Below, one piece after another: positions 1-5,814 of a stretch of DNA of 5,814 nt. The first letter of the stretch is position 1. Every line of letters starts with the position of its first letter. The stretch covers positions 1 to 5,814 of the forward strand of contig CAIQJW010000015.1 in assembly GCA_903872255.1 (NCBI GenBank). The letters run 5' to 3'. The stretch comes from an uncultured delta proteobacterium (GTDB taxonomy: Bacteria; Desulfobacterota; Syntrophorhabdia; Syntrophorhabdales; Syntrophorhabdaceae). The position numbers and the translations under genes were made by a program. The notes under the pieces were generated by a model that worked only from the letters and a program-made list of their open reading frames with translations, ran no database searches and was not told where the DNA came from.

Positions 1-2
1 AT

Positions 3-206
3 AATGAGGGGAATACTCCCCTCATGTGCGCCATCAATAACAAGTTCCCGGGAATTATCAGTTATCTCATCTCCCATAATACAGACCTGACAATAACAAA
101 TATACACAACAAGACCGCCATGGACCTTGCCAAAGAGAAAAACCTGATGAGGGTCGTGACGGACCTGAAATTTAAGCTTGCCGAAATGCAGAGGCAGATT
201 TCCTGA
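3..206 (+). CDS. Ankyrin-repeat protein, C-terminal fragment (5' end outside window)
   Basis: The reading frame is open from base 3 to a TGA at 204-206 and gives 67 residues. It begins in mid-repeat with NEGNTPLMCAI, a variant of the ankyrin TPLHLAA signature. A second helix follows (GIISYLISHNTDLTITN), then a second, degenerate repeat start (NKTAMDLAKEKN) and a charged helical tail ending in EMQRQIS. This is the pattern of the last one and a half repeats of an ankyrin array with its C-terminal cap. The ATG at 24 lies inside the TPLM motif, so it is not the real start. Ankyrin repeats mediate protein-protein binding; the partner and cellular location cannot be told from this fragment. The gene is followed by a non-coding stretch with an inverted repeat and is probably not part of the carD operon. 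I am fairly sure of the repeat family and unsure of the role. Confidence 0.75.
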   Translation, partial: NEGNTPLMCAINNKFPGIISYLISHNTDLTITNIHNKTAMDLAKEKNLMRVVTDLKFKLAEMQRQIS

Positions 207-225
207 TCCGTCCTTTCCCCCACCG

Positions 226-373
226 TTATCCCCACAACGCCGTCATCCCGGCCCCCGAGCCGGGATCTAAGGTTTTTCTTTTTGAGCCCTTTGAACATCA
301 TAACACCAGAAACAATAATAGAAGCAAAACCTTGGATCCCGGATCAAGTCCGGGATAACGGCGTTGTGGGTAA
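226..373. repeat. Nested palindromic inverted-repeat element (MITE/REP-like), about 148 bp
   Basis: Two arms face each other. Bases 231-251 pair with 350-370 at 20 of 21 positions, and bases 260-276 pair with 326-342 at 16 of 17. The short segments between these blocks differ. Each arm also folds on itself: 245-252 with 259-266 around a 6-base loop, and 336-343 with 349-356 around a 5-base loop, both 8-bp stems. The centre, about 277-325, is A/T-rich and has no open reading frame of note. A TA dinucleotide sits just outside both ends (227-228 and 371-372), which would fit a TA-targeting mobile element, though the left end has two extra bases. No transposase is present. It could be a non-autonomous element, a REP-type dispersed repeat, or a structured RNA or terminator region. 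Copy number elsewhere in the genome is unknown. Confidence 0.75.
245..283 (+). terminator. Possible intrinsic terminator of the ankyrin gene, within the left repeat arm
   Basis: An 8-bp GC-rich stem (ATCCCGGC with GCCGGGAT, 245-252 and 259-266) with a 6-base loop is followed by a T-rich run at 273-283 (TTTTTCTTTTT). It lies 39 bases past the stop codon of the ankyrin gene. The six bases between stem and T-run are more than an ideal terminator has, and the longer pairing of the whole element competes with this fold, so the call is tentative. Confidence 0.35.
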
Positions 374-470
374 TTGCGACACAGTCTCTGCCGGCAGGCG
401 CTAAATCCGCTGTGAATGGCGCTTGAATAGCCGAATTGACGACGGATAATCGCGTAATAACACTTACTTA

Positions 471-499
471 TTTAATTCTCCTCAAGATTATGCTACAAT
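471..499 (+). promoter_or_regulatory. Candidate extended -10 promoter for the carD operon
   Basis: TGCTACAAT at 491-499 matches the extended -10 pattern TGnTATAAT with one mismatch. The -35 side is weak: TTTAAT at 471-476 with a 17-base spacer, or TTAATT one base later, each matches TTGACA at three positions. Transcription would start near 506, giving a leader of about 37 bases before the carD ATG at 543. It is the best sigma-70-type match in the gap and the only long gap before the five-gene run. Visual matching only. Confidence 0.45.
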
Positions 500-542
500 A
501 TGGAACCTGACCGAATAAGGATCAAAATTTATCGGAGGCGTA

Positions 543-1073
543 ATGTTTGATGTAGGAGAAGTTGCAGTATATCCAGGGCACGGAGTTGGCCGGATCGAGT
601 CTATCGAAGATAAAGAATTTTCCGGCACGAAGCAGTCTTTTTATATTATTCGTATCCTTGATACGGATATGACCATCATGATCCCGATCGACGGGGCAAA
701 AAATGCGGGCTTACGGATGGTGATAGATGCCTCCGAGGTTTGCAGGGTTTATGATATTTTAAGGGACAAGAACATTGTTCACGACAATTCACCCTGGAAC
801 CGGCGCTACAAAGAATACATGGAAAGGATCAAAAGCGGTTCTATTTACGAAGTGGCGACCGTGTTAAAAGAGCTCTACAACCTGCGATACTGGAAAGAGC
901 TTTCCTTTGGCGAAAAGAAAATGTTCGAAATGGCAAGGAATCTTATCACCAAAGAACTGTCCATGTCGTTAGCCACTGAAGAGATGGCAATTGGGCAGGA
1001 AATCGAAGAGATCTTCCTCGCAAACAACAACAGCAGCCAGAAAAGGAATACCGCTAATCACCATAAAGGCTGA
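543..1073 (+). CDS. carD: CarD family transcription regulator (CarD/CdnL)
   Basis: This 176-residue protein matches CarD/CdnL in length and layout. Residues 1-70 form the RNA polymerase interaction domain shared with the TRCF repair helicase (FDVGEVAVYPGHGVGRI, then beta strands to DASEVCRVYDIL). Residues 80-160 form the helical DNA-binding domain, with the diagnostic WNRRYKEYMERIKSG. Trp85 is at the place of the tryptophan that wedges into the upstream edge of the melted promoter in studied CarD proteins. In that family the protein binds the RNA polymerase beta subunit and stabilises open complexes, with effects on rRNA and growth genes. The ATG follows GGAGG (534-538) by four bases. The last 15 residues or so (NNNSSQKRNTANHHKG) are a polar, probably disordered tail. 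It is first in the operon, four bases before the PIN-TRAM gene. The short length and absence of helicase motifs rule out TRCF itself. Confidence 0.93.
   Translation: MFDVGEVAVYPGHGVGRIESIEDKEFSGTKQSFYIIRILDTDMTIMIPIDGAKNAGLRMVIDASEVCRVYDILRDKNIVHDNSPWNRRYKEYMERIKSGSIYEVATVLKELYNLRYWKELSFGEKKMFEMARNLITKELSMSLATEEMAIGQEIEEIFLANNNSSQKRNTANHHKG
1065..1069 (+). promoter_or_regulatory. Ribosome binding site that favours the GTG start at 1078
   Basis: AAAGG lies in the last codons of carD, eight bases before GTG 1078, a good distance for a Shine-Dalgarno site. The longer in-frame alternative, TTG at 991, would overlap carD by 83 bases and add 29 polar residues that look like out-of-frame carD sequence. 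The short start places the first membrane helix close to the N-terminus, as in YacL relatives. Confidence 0.6.
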
Positions 1074-1077
1074 TTGT

Positions 1078-2121
1078 GTGGATATATTTGCTCAGATAAT
1101 CCTTCTCACCGTCACAACGCTCTCCGGTTATTTCATACTGAAAGAACTTCTTTCGAGCGGCATCTGGGGGCTTGTCGGGGCAACATTCGGCCTTATACTC
1201 GGATATGCCGTCCTGAAGATCGAGGCCAGGCTCAAAGATATACCGTTAAAGATCATCCTCGGGAGCCTCGTCGGTATCGTAGTGAGCCTTTTCGTTGCGA
1301 ACCTTTTCGTATCCCGCGTCCTCCTCGCCCTTATCCAGGATATCCCTTTAACATTGCCTATCTATATCCTGTTCTATTTTATCATGGGTTATCTCGGTTT
1401 CGTTCTGGGAAAAGAGAAGAGCAAGACCCTGGACCTCTCCAAGGTCCCGCTGTTTGAAAAGCTTGAAGAAGCAAAGGATATCAAGCTTCTTGATACCAGC
1501 ACCATTATAGACGGACGGATCGCCGATATATGTGAAACGGGTTTTATCCAGGGGACATTTATCATCCCTCAATTCGTTCTCTATGAGATCCAGCACGTCG
1601 CCGATCATCAGGATTCCATCAAGAGAACGCGGGGGCGCCGCGGGCTTGATGTCCTGCACAGGCTGCAGAAACAGACATTTCTCAGTGTCAAGATAGTTGA
1701 TTATGATTTCCCCAAATTGAAGGACGTGGATACCAAGCTTATCGCCCTTGCGAAACGTTTGGGGGGAAAGATCATAACAAACGATTATAACCTTAACAAA
1801 GTCGCGGAATTACAGGGCATCGAAGTCCTTAACATGAACCAGCTGGCAATGTCCCTCAAGCCAACGCTGCTTCCAGGCGAACAGATGAGCGTCAAGGTCG
1901 TCCGCGAAGGGAAAGAACATGGGCAGGGGATAGGGTACCTTGATGACGGCACAATGATTGTTGTAGACGATGCCCGCAAATACCTTGGAAAGGCCGTAGA
2001 CGTTGTTGTAACCAGTGTTTTGCAGACGACTTCGGGCAGGATGATCTTCTCGAAACTTAAAGAAAACGCAGACAAAGATTTTATCTTTCCGGACGAGTAT
2101 CAACGAGAAGAGCAGGCGTGA
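1078..2121 (+). CDS. Membrane-anchored PIN-TRAM domain protein (YacL-like, putative nuclease)
   Basis: The product is 347 residues from the GTG start (YacL of Bacillus is about 365). Four hydrophobic segments come first, roughly residues 3-25, 28-46, 57-83 and 90-111. A PIN domain follows at about 138-258. It carries the expected acidic residues: Asp139 in LLDTSTIIDGR, Asp145, Glu170 in VLYEIQ, Asp216/218 in KDVDTKLIALA and Asp236 in IITNDYNLN. These are the usual metal-binding positions of PIN-fold ribonucleases. A TRAM domain, a small beta-barrel RNA-binding fold, fills about 263-327 (LLPGEQMSVKVVREGKEHGQGIGYLDDGTMIVV). By domain content it should be an inner-membrane protein with a cytoplasmic, RNA-facing nuclease head. 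The substrate of this family is not well established. It sits between carD and ispD, as yacL sits before ispD in Bacillus. The family call is firm; catalytic activity is inferred from the intact acidic set. The start codon is my choice. Confidence 0.88.
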   Translation: MDIFAQIILLTVTTLSGYFILKELLSSGIWGLVGATFGLILGYAVLKIEARLKDIPLKIILGSLVGIVVSLFVANLFVSRVLLALIQDIPLTLPIYILFYFIMGYLGFVLGKEKSKTLDLSKVPLFEKLEEAKDIKLLDTSTIIDGRIADICETGFIQGTFIIPQFVLYEIQHVADHQDSIKRTRGRRGLDVLHRLQKQTFLSVKIVDYDFPKLKDVDTKLIALAKRLGGKIITNDYNLNKVAELQGIEVLNMNQLAMSLKPTLLPGEQMSVKVVREGKEHGQGIGYLDDGTMIVVDDARKYLGKAVDVVVTSVLQTTSGRMIFSKLKENADKDFIFPDEYQREEQA

Positions 2122-2128
2122 AAATACA

Positions 2129-2827
2129 ATGAGAACAATTGCGATCATTCTTGCCGGCGGCGCAGGAAAGAGAATGGGCACCTCCACCAACAAACAATTC
2201 CTCCTTATCGAGAACAAGCCGATCGTCGTGCATACCCTGCAGATATTCGAAGACTGCAGGGCCGTTGACGGCGTTTATCTTGTGGTCAACCAGAAGGACC
2301 TGCCCCTTATCCAGAAGGAGATCCTCGAAACATACAAATTTAACAAGATAATGAAGCTTGTCATCGGCGGAAAGCTCAGGCAGGACTCCGTGCGCAACGG
2401 GCTAGAGGCGATCGAGCATGCCTGCGATATCGTGGTAATACACGATGGGGCCCGCCCTTTTATAACGCCGGCATTTATCGAAAAAGGGATCTTCCTCATG
2501 GAGATGTACGACGCGGTCATACCGGCATTGCCGGTGCAGGATACAATCAAGGTCATATCGAAGGAAGGTTTTGTGGTAAAAACTCTCGAACGGGAGTCTT
2601 TATGGCACGTGCAGACACCGCAGACATTCAAATACCCGATCATCATGAAAGCTTACCGTGAAGGCATGGCGAAGAAGCGTTACGGTTATGACGATGCCAC
2701 ATTTATCGAGCACCTTGGAAAAAAAGTAAAGGTTATCGAGGGCTCTCCCTATAATATGAAGATAACGACCCCCGAAGACCTTACTATCGCGCGAGGCCTG
2801 CTTTCACAGCTTAAAGGAAATATATGA
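2129..2827 (+). CDS. ispD: 2-C-methyl-D-erythritol 4-phosphate cytidylyltransferase
   Basis: IspD joins CTP to 2-C-methyl-D-erythritol 4-phosphate, giving CDP-methylerythritol and pyrophosphate, the third step of the cytoplasmic MEP pathway to isopentenyl diphosphate. The 232 residues match the usual length. The nucleotide-binding loop is ILAGGAGKRMG (8-17), with Arg15 and then Lys22 in NKQF. The family signature VIHDGARPF (103-111) supplies Asp106 and Arg109. PVQDTIK (135-141), RESLWHVQTPQTF (155-167, Arg155) and NMKITTPEDL (209-218, Lys211) complete the substrate site, so all expected residues are present. The ATG lies seven bases after the PIN-TRAM stop. The preceding purine-rich stretch (GAAGAGCAGG) is only a moderate ribosome binding site, which suggests coupling to upstream translation. 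The adjacent ispF supports the assignment over other nucleotidyltransferases. Confidence 0.96.
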   Translation: MRTIAIILAGGAGKRMGTSTNKQFLLIENKPIVVHTLQIFEDCRAVDGVYLVVNQKDLPLIQKEILETYKFNKIMKLVIGGKLRQDSVRNGLEAIEHACDIVVIHDGARPFITPAFIEKGIFLMEMYDAVIPALPVQDTIKVISKEGFVVKTLERESLWHVQTPQTFKYPIIMKAYREGMAKKRYGYDDATFIEHLGKKVKVIEGSPYNMKITTPEDLTIARGLLSQLKGNI

Positions 2828-3297
2828 GGGTAGGGATAGGGTTCGACGTTCACCGCTTCGCGGACGGAAGAAAGCTTATCCTCGGGGGAGTCGAGGTCCC
2901 CTTCGAGATGGGCCTTCTCGGCCATTCCGATGCCGATGTTCTTCTCCATGCGATAACCGACGCTATCCTTGGAGCAATGGGCGAGGATGATATCGGGGTT
3001 CATTTTCCGGATACCGATGCCGCAACTGAAGGCATTGACAGTGCTGTCATCCTTGCAAAGATCGCCGGGCTTACGGCAAGGAACGGGTACCGCATCGTCA
3101 ATGTCGACAGCGTTCTCGTGGCGCAAAGACCGAAGATCGCGCCGTATCGCGCTGCGATGAAAGAAAGGATAGCCGGTATCCTTTCGATCGGCCCGGAAAT
3201 GGTCGGGATCAAGGGCAAGACGACAGAAGGGCTTGGGTTTGCCGGGCGCGGCGAGGGTATCGCCGCCCATGCCGTTGTCCTTCTCGAGAAACTGTAA
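2824..3297 (+). CDS. ispF: 2-C-methyl-D-erythritol 2,4-cyclodiphosphate synthase
   Basis: IspF cyclises CDP-methylerythritol 2-phosphate to methylerythritol 2,4-cyclodiphosphate with release of CMP, the fifth MEP step, usually as a homotrimer with one metal ion per active site. The 157 residues are the normal length. The metal ligands Asp8, His10 (GFDVHRF) and His42 (HSDADVLLHA) fall at the same numbers as in E. coli. Asp56 in DDIGVHFPDTD and the KGKTTEGLGFAGRGEG block near the C-terminus (Thr133, Thr134, Glu135) are also in place. The start overlaps the ispD stop in ATGA, so the two enzymes are probably translationally coupled. The intervening kinase gene ispE is not here, as is common. Nothing looks degraded; this is a complete, functional-looking copy. 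Confidence 0.97.
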   Translation: MRVGIGFDVHRFADGRKLILGGVEVPFEMGLLGHSDADVLLHAITDAILGAMGEDDIGVHFPDTDAATEGIDSAVILAKIAGLTARNGYRIVNVDSVLVAQRPKIAPYRAAMKERIAGILSIGPEMVGIKGKTTEGLGFAGRGEGIAAHAVVLLEKL

Positions 3298-3330
3298 ATG
3301 ACGGGATATTCAGGGTATACGTTGCGATAA
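3298..3330 (+). other. Possible 10-codon mini-ORF coupled to gltX
   Basis: ATG at 3298 directly follows the ispF stop and opens MTGYSGYTLR, ending in a TAA whose last base is the first base of the gltX ATG (TAATG at 3328-3332). It fills the whole ispF-gltX gap. A weak purine stretch (GAGAA, 3285-3289) lies before it. gltX itself has only AGGG at 3312-3315, about 14 bases from its ATG, which is too far for a good site. Reinitiation after this mini-ORF could explain how gltX is translated. A 33-base frame can arise by chance, so confidence is low. Confidence 0.22.
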
Positions 3331-4694
3331 TGATCAAGGTAAGATTTGCCCCCAGCCCTACCGGGCACCTTCATATCGGGAATGCCAAAACAGCCCTCTA
3401 TAATTATCTTTTTGCCCGCAAGGCAGGCGGAACATTCGTCCTTCGCATGGAAGACACGGATATAGAACGCTCCGAAGCAATATACGAACGATCGATAATG
3501 GATGACCTTGCCTGGCTCGGCATAACGTGGGACGAAGTCCCGATGCGCCAGTCCGAACGGCTTGATCTCTACGGGGCCCATGCGAAAGCGCTGCTCACGA
3601 AAGGGTTCGCCTATAAGTGCTTCTGCACGGAGGAAGAACTCGCTGCATCGCGGCAGCGATCGCTCGGCAAGGGCGAGCCTCCGCGTTACAGCGGTAAATG
3701 CAGAGACCTTTCGGGCGACGAGGCCGGACGGCTGGAGAACGAGGGGAAAGCATTTACTGTCCGCTTTCGGGCCGATGCGAGGCCGATCACATTTCACGAC
3801 GGGATACGGGGTGAGATTTCATTTCCGCGCGGCCACGTAGACGACCTCATCATCTTGAGGAAAGACGGGACCCCGACGTATAATCTCGCGGTGGTTGTCG
3901 ACGATATGCTGATGGGCATTACGGACGTTATACGCGGCGCCGACCACATCTCGAACACGCCGAAACAGATAGCGCTCTTCAGCGCATTTAGCACCCCGGC
4001 ACCCCGGTATGCGCACCATTCCCTGCTTATCGGGTCGGACAAAAAGCCCTTAAGCAAGAGGCATGGCGCCACGCGCGTCCTTGATTTCCGTTCGATGGGG
4101 ATAATCAGGGAGGCCCTTGTCAATTACCTCGGCACGATGGGCAGAAATACAGCGGCTGAGATAATGGACGTGGATGAGCTTGTCGGGACATTTTCCCTCG
4201 ATTCCGTCTCGGCATCCGATAATATCTTTGATATGGAAAAGCTTCTCTGGTTTAACAGGGAATATCTCAAGCGTATGCCGCTCGATAAGCTCATTGAGGA
4301 AACGGGGCTTATGCCGGATGAAGCCGAGCTGGTCTTAGCCGTCAGGGACAATGCATCTACCGTCAACGATCTTAAGGATTACATGGAGATCTTTACAAAG
4401 CCGGAGCTCGGCGAACGGGCGCTCGATTATCTTGCGAAGACCCGGGGGGTAAATGAGATCGCGTGCGAGATCAAAGACCTTTTGTCCGGGAATGCGAATA
4501 TTTCTTTCGAGGAGCTTACGAACCGGATAGGCACGCCTCAAGATATCAAGAAGAAGGACCTCTTCATGATATTGCGGGCTTTTATTACGGGAAGGCCGGA
4601 CGGCCCGCCGCTTAAGGACGTGTTCCCTCTCGTTCCCGCCAGTATAATATCCGGCCGTATCGAGGCGTATCTCAACCTTCATGATGAGCGATAA
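3330..4694 (+). CDS. gltX: Glutamyl-tRNA synthetase, class I
   Basis: GltX attaches glutamate to tRNA using ATP. The 454 residues are slightly short of the E. coli enzyme (471) but include both catalytic and anticodon-binding parts, so this is not the truncated GluQ-RS. The N-terminus FAPSPTGHLHIGNAKTALYN (6-25) carries the HIGH-class motif as HIGN. FVLRMEDTDIERS (36-48) and VVDDMLMGITDVIRGADHISNTPKQ are typical of the Rossmann domain. The second ATP-binding motif is KPLSKRHG (239-246), the GluRS form of KMSKS. Cys97, Cys99, Tyr120 and Cys124 reproduce, one number lower, the zinc site known in E. coli GluRS. The helical C-terminal region from about 320 should bind the anticodon. Whether it also charges tRNA-Gln, as in bacteria that use GatCAB, cannot be told. 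The start follows ispF by 32 bases without a strong ribosome binding site. Confidence 0.96.
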   Translation: MIKVRFAPSPTGHLHIGNAKTALYNYLFARKAGGTFVLRMEDTDIERSEAIYERSIMDDLAWLGITWDEVPMRQSERLDLYGAHAKALLTKGFAYKCFCTEEELAASRQRSLGKGEPPRYSGKCRDLSGDEAGRLENEGKAFTVRFRADARPITFHDGIRGEISFPRGHVDDLIILRKDGTPTYNLAVVVDDMLMGITDVIRGADHISNTPKQIALFSAFSTPAPRYAHHSLLIGSDKKPLSKRHGATRVLDFRSMGIIREALVNYLGTMGRNTAAEIMDVDELVGTFSLDSVSASDNIFDMEKLLWFNREYLKRMPLDKLIEETGLMPDEAELVLAVRDNASTVNDLKDYMEIFTKPELGERALDYLAKTRGVNEIACEIKDLLSGNANISFEELTNRIGTPQDIKKKDLFMILRAFITGRPDGPPLKDVFPLVPASIISGRIEAYLNLHDER

Positions 4695-5814
4695 GAATAT
4701 CCCCGCAGATGATCGTCGCAGTCCCGGCCTTAAGGCCAGGGCGACCGCTTTCTATACGTACATGAAAGCGGTCTTTCGGAGCCTGTCGCTCAGGACCCAG
4801 CTTTTGCTGATCCTGCTTGTGCTCCTGCTCGTGTCGATCGGTTCGTTGACCATAATTTATACAAGGGCCGAAGAAGCCCTTCTCGACAAGGTCGAAGATA
4901 ATATTGACGATATAACGAAGGCCATCCAGATAAGCGTGGAAGAGCTGACCTACCGGGGCGACTCGACGGCGCGCCTGAAAAACTACGTGGATATGCTGAA
5001 CAAAAAAGGCATCAAGGAGATCTCCATTGTAAGCGACAAGTCGGAGGTCATAGCGAGTTCCGATCCCAGGAAGATCGGCACTACGACGAAGATCACCGAG
5101 AAAAAACCGGCAAGCCGCAAGAAAGGCCTCATGATCACCGCCCGTCTCGGCGATGAACACCGCAGTAACACGCAAAGGCTCTACAATATCATCATGCCCG
5201 TCTCCATCAAAGGTCAAAACATCGGGTATATTCACATAAATATGGCCCTTGACGATTACCGGCTCCTGCAGAACCGCAACCAGATCAAGAGGATCCTGAG
5301 CATGATCTTCGCTTTTACCATCGGCATCATCGTGTGCCTCGTCATTGCGGAAAAATATACGGAACCGATAAAGAGGATAGCGACTGCCAGCCGGAAGATC
5401 GCAATGGGGGAACTCGTCAGGATAGGGCCGACAGACAGGAAGGACGAGATCGGCACACTGGTCACGAGCTTTAACGAGATGGTCGAAAAGCTCAGCGAAC
5501 AGAAGGAACTTGAAGAAAAGCTCAATAAGTCCGAGCAATTGTCCCTCATCGGCCAGCTGTCTTCCGGTATAGCCCACGAGATAAGGAACCCTTTAAATTT
5601 TTTAACGCTTTCAATCGGGCACCTCAAGGAACGTATCGGGGAAGAAAATATCTCAGACAAGGAGGACCTCCTCGGGCTTCTCGATAGCCTGACAAAAGAG
5701 GTCTACCGGATCAATGAGCTCATCCATAATTTTCTATTCCTCGGCAAGACCATCACGCTTTACAGGGAAAATATTTCTCCCGGCGACCTGATAAATGAGG
5801 CGCTGATCATGATC
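4681..5814 (+). CDS. Sensor histidine kinase, N-terminal part (3' end outside window)
   Basis: The frame is open from ATG 4681 to the window edge and gives 378 residues without a stop. A polar cytoplasmic start (1-38) precedes membrane helix 1 (about 39-60). An external domain of about 145 residues follows; its EISIVSDKSEVIASSDPRKIG and YNIIMPVSIKGQNIGYIHI resemble Cache/PDC small-molecule sensors. Membrane helix 2 is at about 206-223. A HAMP linker runs to about 272 (YTEPIKRIA, DEIGTLVTSFNEM). The dimerisation and phosphoacceptor helix has LIGQLSSGIAHEIRNPL, with His299 as the predicted phosphorylation site. The ATP-binding domain lies beyond the edge. The HEIRNPL box suits NtrB-like kinases, whose partner is often an NtrC-type regulator; none is visible here. 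The start overlaps the gltX end by 14 bases, so the gene is probably co-transcribed. ATG 4684 or 4762 are alternative starts; no clear ribosome binding site decides. The ligand is unknown. Confidence 0.92.
   Translation, partial: MMSDKNIPADDRRSPGLKARATAFYTYMKAVFRSLSLRTQLLLILLVLLLVSIGSLTIIYTRAEEALLDKVEDNIDDITKAIQISVEELTYRGDSTARLKNYVDMLNKKGIKEISIVSDKSEVIASSDPRKIGTTTKITEKKPASRKKGLMITARLGDEHRSNTQRLYNIIMPVSIKGQNIGYIHINMALDDYRLLQNRNQIKRILSMIFAFTIGIIVCLVIAEKYTEPIKRIATASRKIAMGELVRIGPTDRKDEIGTLVTSFNEMVEKLSEQKELEEKLNKSEQLSLIGQLSSGIAHEIRNPLNFLTLSIGHLKERIGEENISDKEDLLGLLDSLTKEVYRINELIHNFLFLGKTITLYRENISPGDLINEALIMI

Noticed and set aside
24..206. Small independent 60-residue protein starting at ATG 24
   Set aside because: The frame continues upstream to the window edge with NEGNTPL, completing an ankyrin motif, so the ATG is internal to a larger gene.
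62..301. 79-codon minus-strand frame covering the ankyrin end and the left repeat arm
   Set aside because: It is antisense to a recognisable ankyrin repeat, has no motif, and ends within the repeat element.
226..373. CRISPR array or tRNA-like gene in the non-coding gap
   Set aside because: There are only two inverted arms, no regularly spaced direct repeats, and no cloverleaf or TTCGANNC-type loop.
389..423. Operator-like palindrome TGCCGGCA and a repeated GGCGCT before the promoter
   Set aside because: The palindrome is 8 bases and the repeat 6 bases; both are short enough to occur by chance and neither overlaps the predicted promoter.
3298..3329. T-box riboswitch before gltX
   Set aside because: The gap is 32 bases, far too short for a T-box leader with specifier stem and antiterminator.
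3000..3797. 265-codon open frame on the minus strand
   Set aside because: It runs across the ends of ispF and gltX and through their junction, and its product has no family motif. Both sense genes are fully supported.
4672..5577. 301-codon open frame on the minus strand
   Set aside because: It lies opposite the histidine kinase, whose membrane helices, HAMP and HEIRNPL motifs are clear. The minus-strand product shows no recognisable domain and is the usual antisense shadow of a GC-rich frame.

Overview
The window reads as bacterial chromosome, with every supportable gene on the + strand. Base composition is moderate, codon use looks even across the genes, and there are no tRNA, rRNA, CRISPR or transposase genes. 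CarD, the MEP isoprenoid enzymes IspD and IspF, a full-length bacterial GluRS and a two-component kinase fit a diderm or deep-branching bacterium. An uncultured lineage such as Omnitrophota, or a Desulfobacterota/Nitrospirota-like group, is plausible. This is inference from gene content, order and repeat style, and no taxonomic marker was tested.

Layout: (1) Bases 3-206 are the last 67 codons of an ankyrin-repeat protein whose start lies outside the window. (2) Bases 207-542 are non-coding. They hold an inverted-repeat element of about 148 bp made of two hairpin-bearing arms, one of which could end the ankyrin transcript, followed by a candidate extended -10 promoter. (3) Bases 543-4694 are a tight housekeeping run: carD, a membrane-anchored PIN-TRAM protein (YacL-like), ispD, ispF and gltX. 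Junctions are a 4-base gap, a 7-base gap, a 4-base overlap and a 32-base gap that may encode a 10-residue mini-ORF. (4) From 4681 to the right edge is the 5' part of a sensor histidine kinase gene that starts inside the end of gltX.

How the genes may work together: CarD binds RNA polymerase and stabilises open promoter complexes, often at rRNA and other growth genes. IspD and IspF carry out two steps of the MEP route to isoprenoid precursors. GltX charges tRNA with glutamate for translation. The order yacL-ispD-ispF-gltX is the one known from Bacillus and relatives, with carD here in the upstream position, so this is an old conserved growth-linked cluster rather than a novel system. The less ordinary points are the nested palindromic element, the possible coupled mini-ORF before gltX, and the histidine kinase joined to the 3' end of the operon. 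I found no convincing undescribed system.
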